Shown in pieces: positions 51,548-60,497 of a stretch of 64,000 bases of DNA (positions within the stretch are counted from its first letter, which is position 1; each line of letters opens with the position of its first letter). This DNA is from WTJO01 sp965660165 (lineage in GTDB: Bacteria; Pseudomonadota; Alphaproteobacteria; Puniceispirillales; Puniceispirillaceae): the NCBI GenBank assembly GCA_965660165.1, contig CBFHYU010000003.1, positions 1 to 64,000 on the forward strand, read 5' to 3'. A model generated the notes under the pieces. It made no database searches and was not told where the DNA came from. It saw only the letters and a program-made list of their open reading frames with translations. Both the position numbers and the translations under genes were made by a program.

Positions 51548-52117
51548 CTAGCCATGATGAATATATCTGAACAGGCTTAACCGCGCTTTGCCATAGGTTC
51601 GGCTATCTAGTGCAAGATAGCTTTCTGATAAGCTAGGCATTTCGGATTTTTTAGTTTCAATAATCACCAGCGCATCTGGACTGATTTTTTGCTGACGCTG
51701 TAATTCTACCAAAGCTGGGATATAGTAGGCACTATCATAAGGCGGATCGCAGACAATAAGTGTGGCAGGGTCTGCATGGCTGGAAAAAGCAGATGTGGCA
51801 TCTAGCTGATGCAGATGACAACGCCTCTGATAGCCTAGCTTTGTGATATTGGCGGTTAATGTGCGGCTGGCATGGCTATCATGTTCGATAAATACCGCAT
51901 GGCCAGCACCGCGTGATAAAGCTTCTAATCCAATTGCGCCAGTGCCTGCAAATATGTCCCAGATAACCGTATCAGCGCCTAGCAGATGTCTGCCAAATCG
52001 CCCACCATCTATCAGATTGAATAAGGCTTCTCTGGTTCTTTGGGCTGTTGGCCGTGTCTGTTTGCCATCTAGGATGGCAAGCTTAGCGCCTCTTTTTTCT
52101 CCGCCTATGATGTTCAT
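51548..52117 (-). CDS. rsmD: 16S rRNA (guanine(966)-N(2))-methyltransferase
   Basis: RsmD methylates G966 of 16S rRNA. The 189-residue protein starts MNIIGGEKRGAKL and has RPTAQRTREALFNLI near residue 22, the SAM site IFAGTGAIGLEALSRGA near 54 and the catalytic DPPY (VCDPPYDSA near 122). Its first 35 bases overlap the 3' end of the upstream pseudouridine synthase gene, so the two are a coupled unit. Its stop codon is immediately next to the mutL stop on the other strand. Confidence 0.95.
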   Translation of the reverse strand: MNIIGGEKRGAKLAILDGKQTRPTAQRTREALFNLIDGGRFGRHLLGADTVIWDIFAGTGAIGLEALSRGAGHAVFIEHDSHASRTLTANITKLGYQRRCHLHQLDATSAFSSHADPATLIVCDPPYDSAYYIPALVELQRQQKISPDALVIIETKKSEMPSLSESYLALDSRTYGKARLSLFRYIHHG

Positions 52118-53027
52118 CTTTGCCTTGATCTGGTGGGTGTGAGCTACGTGATTTTGGCATTGAGAGTCGCCGTGCTGACCTAGCTGGTTTGCCAGCCTGT
52201 TTTGGCTCAGGGGCTAGCGCTATCATAAAGGCATCGGCCTGACTGCCCAGCTGTTCTTTTAGAATGGCAGGCTTTACTTCTTCAACAGATGTCTCTTCCA
52301 TCTTGCCTAGCTGGAACGGCCCATAAGATAGCCGTATCAGGCGGCTAACAGTATAGCCTAAATGCTCCATCACATGCCTGATTTCTCTGTTTTTCCCCTC
52401 TTTAATGGCAATGGTAAGCCATGCATTTGATGGCATCTGCTTATCTAGTCTGGCTTTGATTTCACCATAATGAATCCCGTCAATTGAAATGCCATTTGCC
52501 AAAGAGTCCAATTTTACTGGATCAACAATGCCACGCACCCTGACACGGTATTTTCTGATCCATGCGGTTGAGGGTAGTTCAAGATATCGAGCTAAATCGC
52601 CATCATTGGTTAATAACAACAGGCCTTCTGTGTCCAAATCAAGTCTGCCCACCGATATAAGACGTGGCAGACCCTCTGGCAGATGCTCAAAGATAGTCTG
52701 TCTGTTCTGCTCATCCTTGTTAGAAACAATCAAGCCGCGCGGCTTGTAATATCGCCAAAGCCGCGTGGGCTCTGCATCTGGTAACGGGTTACCATCTACT
52801 AAAATAACATCATTTGGCACTACCGTAACAGCAGGGCTGGTTAATGGCTCGCCATTTACAACTACCCTGCCTTCTGCGATCATGGCTTCAGCGCCTCTGC
52901 GTGAGCTAATGCCCGCACGCGCCATCCGCTTGGCAATTCTCTCTGATTTCGGGGCAGTTTTTGAGCCTGAATCAGGGTCAGCCTTGCTAGCTGTTGTGGG
53001 CTTTGAAGGATTATTTCTATTTGTCAT
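52083..53027 (-). CDS. rluB: 23S rRNA pseudouridine synthase, RluB/RsuA family
   Basis: This 314-residue enzyme has an N-terminal S4 domain (ERIAKRMARAGISSRRGAEAMI near residues 29-50) and the RsuA/RluB catalytic domain (YYKPRGLIVSN near 93; VGRLDLDTEGLLLLTNDG near 121, where the first Asp is catalytic). The Lys/Arg-rich C-terminal tail ends HHRRRKKRR. The size and basic tail fit RluB, which modifies the peptidyl-transferase region of 23S rRNA. RluE/RluF or RsuA are less likely alternatives. Confidence 0.88.
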   Translation of the reverse strand: MTNRNNPSKPTTASKADPDSGSKTAPKSERIAKRMARAGISSRRGAEAMIAEGRVVVNGEPLTSPAVTVVPNDVILVDGNPLPDAEPTRLWRYYKPRGLIVSNKDEQNRQTIFEHLPEGLPRLISVGRLDLDTEGLLLLTNDGDLARYLELPSTAWIRKYRVRVRGIVDPVKLDSLANGISIDGIHYGEIKARLDKQMPSNAWLTIAIKEGKNREIRHVMEHLGYTVSRLIRLSYGPFQLGKMEETSVEEVKPAILKEQLGSQADAFMIALAPEPKQAGKPARSARRLSMPKSRSSHPPDQGKDEHHRRRKKRR

Positions 53028-53096
53028 AAGGCTGGTTTTACGCTAAGGCTGGCCTGTTGGCAAATAAACTATGTGCGATAGAATAGAAATAACAGC

Positions 53097-53549
53097 ATGA
53101 CAGAGTTTACAGATTTTATGGAACTTGCATTTGAGCAGGCCGAACAGGCGCTTCTGGCTGATGAAGTGCCTGTGGGGGCTGTTATTATCTCTGCTCAGGG
53201 CGAGCTTGTCGCCTCAGCACAAAATGCTATGCGGCGCCTGAAGGATGCGAGTTGCCATGCAGAAATGCTGGCGATTAAAGACGCATTGGCGCAAACAGGG
53301 CAAGACAGGCTGGAAGGCTATGATCTATGGGTCACGCTTGAGCCATGCGCTATGTGCGCAGGCGCTATAAGCCATATGCGATTTCGCAGGCTATATTTTG
53401 CCGCCTATGATAGCAAGTCAGGTGCGGTTGAGCATGGGCCATGCCTGTACCGCCAGCCAACTATCCATCATCGCCCTGAAATTATTGGTGGTCTGCAACA
53501 CCGCCGTTCAGAACAGCTACTACAGAAATTTTTTGCGACTAAGCGCTAG
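53097..53549 (+). CDS. tadA: tRNA-specific adenosine deaminase
   Basis: TadA converts A34 to inosine in tRNA-Arg(ACG). The 150-residue protein has the zinc deaminase motifs CHAEMLAI near residue 53 (His and catalytic Glu) and PCAMCAGAI near 83 (two zinc Cys). DEVPVGAVI appears before them. It is divergent from the rluB-like gene, a pairing often seen in alphaproteobacteria. Its last four bases, CTAG, are also the last four bases of purD on the other strand, so the two stop codons interlock. Confidence 0.94.
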   Translation: MTEFTDFMELAFEQAEQALLADEVPVGAVIISAQGELVASAQNAMRRLKDASCHAEMLAIKDALAQTGQDRLEGYDLWVTLEPCAMCAGAISHMRFRRLYFAAYDSKSGAVEHGPCLYRQPTIHHRPEIIGGLQHRRSEQLLQKFFATKR

Positions 53550-54823
53550 CCAATAGACAGCCCTAGCGCTTTGGCAGCAATATCAGATCGGTAAAATCCT
53601 TGCTCCCAGCGGATTGCCTCTACGCCTAGATAGGCGATTTTGCGCGCATTAAGCGGGTCATCATGGCACGCAGTAACCGCAAGTACGCGCCCGCCTGAGG
53701 CGACTAGCTGGCCTGCATTATTTATCGCCGTGCCTGCGTGAAACACAATGCAACCAGCCTGCTCGGCCGCATCAATGTTTGAGATCACACTGCCGTTTTC
53801 ATAATCGCCCGGATATCCTTTGGTGGCCATCACAACGGTAATTGCGGTTTTTTCAGATAGCCGCAAATTAAAATGGGCAAGCCCGCCTTCATGCAGTGTC
53901 ATCATCGCAGATACTAAATCAGTCATCATGCGTGGGACAATGACTTGAGCTTCAGGATCGCCAAACCGACAATTATATTCAATCACTTTTGGCCCGTCAT
54001 CTGTCAGCATAAGACCAGCATATAACACACCTTTATACGGCATATTTTCAGCCTTCATGCCCGCACAAACAGGCTCGATAATCTCTTTCATAATAACAGA
54101 TTTAAGCGCATCTGTTTCAAGCGGAGAGGGCGATATCGCGCCCATGCCGCCAGTATTGTCACCTTGATCATTATCGAATGCGCGTTTATGATCCTGAGCT
54201 GAGGCAAGCCAGATAGCGGTATCGCCATCAAGTAGCGCAAACGCAGACACCTCTGGGCCATAAATACGTTCTTCTACTACAATGCGGCTAGACGCTTCAG
54301 CAAATCTGCCGCCCAATAGCGATTTGATAGCTGTCTCAGCATCAGACAGCGTATCACAGACAATTACCCCTTTGCCAGCGGCAAGCCCATCTGCCTTAAT
54401 AACAGAACCGCCGCCTAATGATCTGGCAAACTCGATTGCGCTATCTTCTGTATCAAAGCTTTGCCAGCGTGGTTGTGGGATATTATGACGCTGGTTGAAA
54501 TCACGTGCAAATTCTTTAGACCCTTCTAGCTGTGCGGCCTTCGCTGAGGGGCCAAAGCTAGCAATATTAGCCGCATCAAGACTATCAGCAAGCCCATCAA
54601 CCAATGGAGCTTCAGGGCCGATAACAACCAGATCAATCAGATGTTCTGTACAGAATGAGATAATGTGTTGATGATTTTTGACATCCAAATCAACAGCAGT
54701 TGCCAGCATTTCAGTGCCAGGGCTGCCAGGCGTAATAAAAAGCTGCTCTACCAGAGGCGAGTCTGAAATTGCCCAGCTAAGCGCATGCTCTCTTCCGCCT
54801 GAGCCAATAATAAGTACGCGCAT
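53546..54823 (-). CDS. purD: Phosphoribosylamine--glycine ligase
   Basis: PurD is the second enzyme of purine synthesis, joining glycine to phosphoribosylamine with ATP. The 425-residue ATP-grasp protein starts MRVLIIGSGGREHALSWA, has GPEAPLVDGLAD near residue 70, KADGLAAGKGVIVC near 140, EFNCRFGDPE-type sequence (VIEYNCRFGDPEAQ near 290) and a C-terminal domain. The ATG at 54823 matches the family start; the open frame reaches 54844. Confidence 0.96.
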   Translation of the reverse strand: MRVLIIGSGGREHALSWAISDSPLVEQLFITPGSPGTEMLATAVDLDVKNHQHIISFCTEHLIDLVVIGPEAPLVDGLADSLDAANIASFGPSAKAAQLEGSKEFARDFNQRHNIPQPRWQSFDTEDSAIEFARSLGGGSVIKADGLAAGKGVIVCDTLSDAETAIKSLLGGRFAEASSRIVVEERIYGPEVSAFALLDGDTAIWLASAQDHKRAFDNDQGDNTGGMGAISPSPLETDALKSVIMKEIIEPVCAGMKAENMPYKGVLYAGLMLTDDGPKVIEYNCRFGDPEAQVIVPRMMTDLVSAMMTLHEGGLAHFNLRLSEKTAITVVMATKGYPGDYENGSVISNIDAAEQAGCIVFHAGTAINNAGQLVASGGRVLAVTACHDDPLNARKIAYLGVEAIRWEQGFYRSDIAAKALGLSIG

Positions 54824-54943
54824 AACACTGCCCCTTTGATGCAAATGGAATTGGTCTTCTTGTTTTTCAGTGTACTTGGCAGTACAGCTCTGGCATAAAT
54901 TAGCGTGAAAGCATCATGATCGCAACAACAAGCAAACCCCTCT

Positions 54944-56380
54944 ATGACACAAGATACAAACGCTCCTTATCTCAGTGTTGCTGAACTTAGTCAGGCTGTA
55001 AAACGCACTGTTGAGACAGCCTTTGACTATGTGCGGGTAAGAGGTGAGATTTCGCAGCCGCGCATTCCAAGTTCTGGCCATTTATATTTCACCCTGAAAG
55101 ATGATAAGCATGCCCTATCTGCTGTGATGTGGAAGGGGATGACAAGCCAGCTATCAATGTCACCTGAAGAGGGGCTGGATGTTATTTGTACAGGCAAGAT
55201 GACGACCTTTGGCGGGCAATCACGATATCAGATTGTGGTTCAGGATATCGAAATTGCTGGCGAAGGCGCATTACTAAAACAGCTAGAAGAACGCAAAAGG
55301 CGGCTTGCTCAGGAAGGGCTGTTTGACCAGTCCCGAAAACAGCCGCTGCCGTTTTTGCCGCGCAGGATTGGCGTGATCACCAGCCCTACTGGCGCGGTTA
55401 TCAGAGATATTCTGCATAGGCTGTCTGAACGGTTTGGTGTGCATGTCATTATCTGGGGGGTTGCAGTTCAAGGTCAAGGTGCAGCAGAACAAATAGCCCA
55501 TGCGATTGACGGCTTCAATCAGCCAGACACACAGCAGAAAATCGGCACACCAGACTTGCTTATCGTTGCGCGTGGCGGCGGCTCGCTAGAGGATTTATGG
55601 GCATTTAATGAAGAGAGTGTGGCACGTGCTGTCGCGCGCTCGCGCATACCGCTCATATCAGCGGTAGGCCATGAAACAGATACAACCCTGATTGATTATG
55701 TGAGCGATGTGCGCGCGCCTACACCCACTGCAGCGGCTGAGTTTGCAACACCTGTAAAGCGCGATATTGAAGCACGGATTGATGACAATGCTACCAGAAT
55801 GTACCGAGCGGTCTGGCGGCGGTACGAGGCTGCAGAACAGATGCTTCGGGCAACATCAAGAGGGTTACTTCATCCTGCTGACCAGATTGGCCGTCATGGT
55901 CAACGCCTAGATATGCTGTGGGCATCACTTGATAGCCAACTTCTGAAAATCACAAACCGCCATGCCTCTCGGCTTGGCCAGATCACAAGCAGGCTGGTAT
56001 CGCCAGCCCATTATATTGACAGGCTAGGCCAGCGCCTCGAGAGGTGCTCTGAGGGGCTTGGCCGTCAGATAGATGGGCGTATCGAAAAAACGTCTGGCAA
56101 GCTCTTAGAGTTAGACAGGCTATTGCAAGCAAATAGCTTTGAACGTGTGCTTGATAGAGGCTTTGCGCTTGTAACCAATAAAGAGGGTGTGCCAATTAAG
56201 AAAAGTAGCGACGCCAGCAAGGGCGCAGATGTCACCCTTACCTTTTCAGATGCTAAGCGCGCCGCCCGTCTTGATCCTGATATTGCCCCAAAATCTGGCA
56301 GGGGGGGCGATAGCGCGCCATCAGCAAAAAAATCTAACAAAAACCAGATGCCCACAACTGGCCAGACAGAATTATTCTAG
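54944..56380 (+). CDS. xseA: Exodeoxyribonuclease VII large subunit
   Basis: XseA with XseB forms a nuclease that degrades single-stranded DNA. The 478-residue protein has an N-terminal OB-fold (VRVRGEISQPRIPSSGHLYF near residue 28), the catalytic core (FLPRRIGVITSPTGAVIRDI near 135; RGGGSLEDLWAFNEE near 208; SAVGHETDTTLIDYVSDVRAPTPTAAAE near 238), and a coiled-coil region from 280 to 400. The C-terminus is a basic, polar tail. xseB is not in the window. It is divergent from purD and convergent with the lpxL-like gene, four bases apart. Confidence 0.95.
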   Translation: MTQDTNAPYLSVAELSQAVKRTVETAFDYVRVRGEISQPRIPSSGHLYFTLKDDKHALSAVMWKGMTSQLSMSPEEGLDVICTGKMTTFGGQSRYQIVVQDIEIAGEGALLKQLEERKRRLAQEGLFDQSRKQPLPFLPRRIGVITSPTGAVIRDILHRLSERFGVHVIIWGVAVQGQGAAEQIAHAIDGFNQPDTQQKIGTPDLLIVARGGGSLEDLWAFNEESVARAVARSRIPLISAVGHETDTTLIDYVSDVRAPTPTAAAEFATPVKRDIEARIDDNATRMYRAVWRRYEAAEQMLRATSRGLLHPADQIGRHGQRLDMLWASLDSQLLKITNRHASRLGQITSRLVSPAHYIDRLGQRLERCSEGLGRQIDGRIEKTSGKLLELDRLLQANSFERVLDRGFALVTNKEGVPIKKSSDASKGADVTLTFSDAKRAARLDPDIAPKSGRGGDSAPSAKKSNKNQMPTTGQTELF

Positions 56381-56384
56381 CCTG

Positions 56385-57290
56385 CTATCTGCCAAGAATA
56401 TCTTTGCCCCAGCGCCGATGCGGCCATAGCCATTGTTCAGGGCATTTAGTGATCCAGCGTTCAATTTCAGCATTTATGTCTGTGGCAATCCTGTGTGTTT
56501 CAATATCGATATCAGCTGTATTATCAACGCTAAGGGCAGGCGAAATACTTACCTTGATGCTGGCATCTTTAGCGCGGGTAACTCTGGCAAGATAGATAGG
56601 CTTGTCCTGTTTCAAAGCAATTCTAATATGGCTAATAGCGGTTTTTGCAGGATGGCCGAAAAATGGGATAGAAATGCCTTCTCGTAATTGTTGGTCAACC
56701 AGCATCAGCATAAAGCCATTCTTGCGTAAGGTGCGAAGCATGCCAAGACTTGCCTCTCGTCCTTTTTGATAACTATCTGCCCCAGAAATTGCAGGGCGTC
56801 TTGCAAATGCCAAATTGGCATAAGGATTATTTAGCGGACGATAAATCAGCCCGATAGGCACATTTTCAGCCCTGCCAAGCATAGATAATGCTTCCCAATT
56901 TGCCAGATGTGCTCCAATAATTATGCCGCCCTTATCTCTATTCAGATGGTCTGTGCCATCAAATGTAATGCGCCCGCTAGCTAGCATTCTGTCAAGATGC
57001 ATATATTCGCCAACATTTCTGCCAAGATTATCCCACATAGTGCGGGCAATACGATGCCTGTGGGGCATATCCATATCAGGGAAAGCCAAAGATAGATGGC
57101 GCACGCTTCTGCGATGCCAGCCTGTCACAGGGCCTATCAGCCTGAAGATAGCGCCCATCATGCTACTTGCAATTCGGGGCGGCAATAGACGCAAACATCC
57201 AAGCAGACCAAATAGCAACATACATTCTAATGGCCAGATTATCAGCTTGAATAGGAGGCGCATAGGAGCGCTACGATAGGACATAGACAT
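56385..57290 (-). CDS. lpxL: Lipid A biosynthesis acyltransferase (LpxL/HtrB family)
   Basis: This 301-residue enzyme adds a secondary acyl chain to Kdo-lipid IVA at the inner membrane. It has an N-terminal hydrophobic anchor (about residues 8-35), the HxxxxE catalytic motif in IIIGAHLANWEA near residue 130, and conserved IGLIYRPLNNP, MLMLVDQQLREGISIPFFG near 190. The start shares a TAATG with the lpxK stop. Position after lpxK-waaA supports a lipid A role. Which acyl position it fills cannot be told. Confidence 0.88.
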   Translation of the reverse strand: MSMSYRSAPMRLLFKLIIWPLECMLLFGLLGCLRLLPPRIASSMMGAIFRLIGPVTGWHRRSVRHLSLAFPDMDMPHRHRIARTMWDNLGRNVGEYMHLDRMLASGRITFDGTDHLNRDKGGIIIGAHLANWEALSMLGRAENVPIGLIYRPLNNPYANLAFARRPAISGADSYQKGREASLGMLRTLRKNGFMLMLVDQQLREGISIPFFGHPAKTAISHIRIALKQDKPIYLARVTRAKDASIKVSISPALSVDNTADIDIETHRIATDINAEIERWITKCPEQWLWPHRRWGKDILGR

Positions 57291-58291
57291 TATCTGCTAG
57301 CCCTTTTTGTCTCAATGCTATTCTGGATAATGCCAAGCAAAGTTGCAAAGCTATCTGGCTCAAACTGCATGGTAACAGAAATAACAGATACACGCTCTCG
57401 CCATTCAGATGGCAGTCTTATCCAGTCCTTTTGGGTTGTCACCAGCTCTGCACCTAGATGGTGCGCATCAGAAAAAAGCCTGTCCAGATCTACCGAGCTA
57501 TAGGGATGATGATCCGCAAAGGCTGAGGATTTTACAAGATTTATGCCTAGCGATGTGAGCATGTTAAAAAATCGTTTTGGATTGCCAATGCCTGCAAATG
57601 CCATCACAGGCCTGTCACCAAAGGCATCTATCTGCGCGCGGTACGGCTCAACTCTCCCCTCAAAATAGGGCAATTTGTCAGGGAGTTGTGTCGTTATATC
57701 TGTATCATCTGCACCATTGAAAATCACAACATCAACACAACAAAGAAAGCTGCGCATGGTTTGGCGCAATGGGCCGCTGGGAAAAAGCAGGCCATTATCA
57801 ATACCTCTCTGGCCGTCAAAAATAGCGATTCTCATATCATGTGCAAGCCATGGGTTTTGCATTCCATCATCCATGATAATCAGATCAGCCTCTGTCTGGC
57901 GTTCAATAAATGCCGCGCCAATCGCTCGGTCTGAGGATACCACCACAATCGCATCATCACTCAACATCAAGGCCTCATCACCAATATCAGAGGCATCATG
58001 AATGGCAGGGTTGCAGATAACAGGGCCTTTCAGCTTGCCACCATAGCCGCGCGTAAGGATTACGGGGTGTTGGCCAGCTGCAGCTAATGCGGAGCATAGC
58101 ACAGAGACAAAGGGTGTTTTGCCCGTACCGCCAACCGTGATATTGCCAACACATATCACAGGCAATTTGCTGTGATAGGGACGTGCTAGCCTATGCCTAA
58201 TGGATGAAGCGACGGCATATATCAAACTGAGCGGCATCAATAGCCATGCCAGAAGCCCTCGTCTATTCCAAAATTCAGGTGTTGAAAACAT
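57290..58291 (-). CDS. lpxK: Tetraacyldisaccharide 4'-kinase
   Basis: LpxK phosphorylates the 4' position of the lipid A disaccharide. The 333-residue membrane-associated P-loop kinase has a short hydrophobic N-terminus, PVICVGNITVGGTGKTPFV near residues 44-62 (Walker A GGTGKT), ILTRGYGGKLKGPVI near 78, and IIMDDGMQNPWLAHD near 134. FAGIGNPKRFF lies near 230 and TTQKDWIRLP near 290. It lies between waaA upstream and the lpxL-like gene downstream. Confidence 0.95.
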   Translation of the reverse strand: MFSTPEFWNRRGLLAWLLMPLSLIYAVASSIRHRLARPYHSKLPVICVGNITVGGTGKTPFVSVLCSALAAAGQHPVILTRGYGGKLKGPVICNPAIHDASDIGDEALMLSDDAIVVVSSDRAIGAAFIERQTEADLIIMDDGMQNPWLAHDMRIAIFDGQRGIDNGLLFPSGPLRQTMRSFLCCVDVVIFNGADDTDITTQLPDKLPYFEGRVEPYRAQIDAFGDRPVMAFAGIGNPKRFFNMLTSLGINLVKSSAFADHHPYSSVDLDRLFSDAHHLGAELVTTQKDWIRLPSEWRERVSVISVTMQFEPDSFATLLGIIQNSIETKRASR

Positions 58292-58301
58292 AATGGGATA
58301 A

Positions 58302-59588
58302 CTATGTCAGAGATTGTAGCATTTTGCTTGCGATTTTTTTTGCTTCACGATAGCGCTTATCCATCAATGCGGTTGCCGCTTTAAGGGTGTTTTTCGTGAG
58401 CGCAGGCTTATTTTGGCTAAATTTTGTATATAGCAGGTCAAGCGCTTTGGTAAGGGCTGGCATATCTGCAATCTTAGAAAGCATGCCTGTTTTAGCTAGC
58501 ATAGCGATTTCTGCCTTATTTTTCGCATCAAACGGACCTGTCAGGATAGGGACTGCCGCCCGCGAGGCTTCAAGCGGATTATGCCCGCCTTTATCAACAA
58601 AACTAGCCCCCAATATAATCACATCTGCGACAGCGTAAAGACTATCTAGCTCGCCCAGACTATCGCAAATGTACAACGCATCTTTGGCAGTTGGCACTGC
58701 GCCTGTGCTTCGTTGTGGGGGGTGAGATAATGCAGAGGCTATCTGAGTGCCGCGATGCGGATGGCGCGGAGCAAACACTAAGAATATATGGCCATCTTCA
58801 CATAATGTTTTGCATGATCGATAGATAAGGGCTTCTTCTGTTTCATGGGTTGAGCTGGCGATAACGATCATTCGCCCTGCAGCGGCTAATGTTAATTGCT
58901 GGCTAAAGCTACTATCAGGCTGAAGCTGCGGTGGCGGCAGTTTTAGCGAGGCAGACAGGCTTATCTCTGTGTTATGGCTTGCATGGCCAAACGCCGATGC
59001 CAGCGCTTCAAATTGCGCTTTTTGCGTATCATCAATACAGAAAATCTGTTTTGGAGCTGAAAATAGCGCATGGGCGAGCGCAGGCTGGTTTTGCCATCTT
59101 TGATAGGCTGAAACAGATAGCTGTGATGAAGCAAAATAAATATCAATGCCTGTATCTTTGGTGCATCTCACCAAATGCGGCCAGAAATCAGATTCAACAA
59201 AAATAGCCATGTCTGGCCGCCAATGCGCCAGAAATTTTTCTACCCAGCTTTGAACATCTAGCGGCTGATAAGCATGAAAATAGCCGCCATCGCTGAGCTG
59301 TTGGGCAGAGCTAAGTGTATTGGTGGTAATTAAAATCTGGCATCTTGGGCGCAATGCCCTGATTTCAGTTGCAAGCAATTTTGCGGCTACAGCTTCGCCA
59401 ACAGATACTGCATGTATCCAGACTAATGTGCCTTTGGGGCGTTGCTGCTGATAGCCCGCCCCCCAGCGTTCAGATAATCTGTATCGATCTTCTTTTCCGC
59501 GCAGATATCTAAGATAGACCAATATCTTCAGAACAGGGGATAACAGCCTCATCAATCTGCTATATTGCTGTAAGGATACCCCTCTCAT
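58302..59588 (-). CDS. waaA: 3-deoxy-D-manno-octulosonic acid transferase
   Basis: WaaA (KdtA) transfers Kdo residues to lipid IVA, starting the LPS inner core. The 428-residue GT-B enzyme has RLSERWGAGYQQQRPKG near 37, WIHAVSVGEAVAAKLLA near 57, VESDFWPHL near 132 and the diagnostic GASFVDKGGHNPLEASRAAVP near 330-350. A weak N-terminal hydrophobic segment fits membrane association. It overlaps the DUF374 gene in ATGA and precedes lpxK by 10 bases. Confidence 0.95.
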   Translation of the reverse strand: MRGVSLQQYSRLMRLLSPVLKILVYLRYLRGKEDRYRLSERWGAGYQQQRPKGTLVWIHAVSVGEAVAAKLLATEIRALRPRCQILITTNTLSSAQQLSDGGYFHAYQPLDVQSWVEKFLAHWRPDMAIFVESDFWPHLVRCTKDTGIDIYFASSQLSVSAYQRWQNQPALAHALFSAPKQIFCIDDTQKAQFEALASAFGHASHNTEISLSASLKLPPPQLQPDSSFSQQLTLAAAGRMIVIASSTHETEEALIYRSCKTLCEDGHIFLVFAPRHPHRGTQIASALSHPPQRSTGAVPTAKDALYICDSLGELDSLYAVADVIILGASFVDKGGHNPLEASRAAVPILTGPFDAKNKAEIAMLAKTGMLSKIADMPALTKALDLLYTKFSQNKPALTKNTLKAATALMDKRYREAKKIASKMLQSLT

Positions 59589-60253
59589 TGGCTGGCCATG
59601 TTTTGGTCTATTTCGGTAAGATGGCGCGTTAGCAAATCCTCTAGCTGGCGGCGCTGTGATTCTAGCCTGTCTTTATCCTTTGTGGCTTCAAGACAGACAG
59701 GCTCACCCCACCTGATCAGCCCCTTGCTAAATGGGCGCGGAATACGGGTTTTATCCCAGCTAGATAAATGCCAGCATTTTGACGTCTGCCAAGCAACTGG
59801 AATCACAGGCGTATCACCCAGATGGGCTAGCCCTAATGCCCCGAAAGCTAGCCTGCGTGCAGGCCCTCTTGGGCCGTCTGGCGTAATGACTGCACATCTG
59901 CCTTGTTGCAATTCGCGTAGCATTTGGCGCAAGCCAGATAACGCATTTCGGTTGCTACTTCCCCAGATTGGCCGCAGACCAAAATAGCGCACCGCATAGG
60001 CAAGCACACGCCCGTCAGGATGAGGCGATTGTAACGCAGATGATGGTTTGGGCAGAAATACTGGCATTGCAAATATATGTTCATGCCAGAAAATAATTAC
60101 AGGCCGCTTGCCAGATGCGACTAGCCTGTCTAGCGCGTCTCTATTTTCTTCTTGCCATCTGATAGTCCGCATAATCACAAAGATGATAGCTGCCAGCATA
60201 AAGCTGGTGATAAATAGGCCAATTCTGGTTCTAATAATCTGTTTGATGCGCAT
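59585..60253 (-). CDS. DUF374-family lysophospholipid acyltransferase-like protein
   Basis: From the ATG at 60253 this protein has 222 residues. An N-terminal membrane segment (about 10-30) precedes the DUF374 features VIIFWHEHIFAMPVF near 52 (HE in place of the HxxxxD of other acyltransferases), GSSNRNALSGLRQM, and ITPDGPRGPARRLAFGALGLA near 130-150. The frame is open to an ATG at 60421, adding 56 residues without homology features; I prefer 60253 because the family usually begins just before the membrane segment, but neither start has a strong Shine-Dalgarno. Family members occur beside waaA in alphaproteobacteria. Its acyl substrate is unknown. Confidence 0.82.
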   Translation of the reverse strand: MRIKQIIRTRIGLFITSFMLAAIIFVIMRTIRWQEENRDALDRLVASGKRPVIIFWHEHIFAMPVFLPKPSSALQSPHPDGRVLAYAVRYFGLRPIWGSSNRNALSGLRQMLRELQQGRCAVITPDGPRGPARRLAFGALGLAHLGDTPVIPVAWQTSKCWHLSSWDKTRIPRPFSKGLIRWGEPVCLEATKDKDRLESQRRQLEDLLTRHLTEIDQNMASQ

Positions 60254-60497
60254 AAAAATCAGGTCAGCTTGCTGGTTGGAAATCCTGTTATAGAGAATAA
60301 CCTGATATACAGGAAGCATAAAGCCACTTCTTTTGCCCTGCCACTGCCAGCCACTATACCTATTCAGTAGCGGATATATCGCTATCTGCCGTGATAATAT
60401 ATGCTGGATTGAAACTGGCATCGTATCAATTATGTAAAAATCGTCATTTATGTGCTAATCCATAAATACCATTAGGCAAAACTCTATCTGGTGTGAG

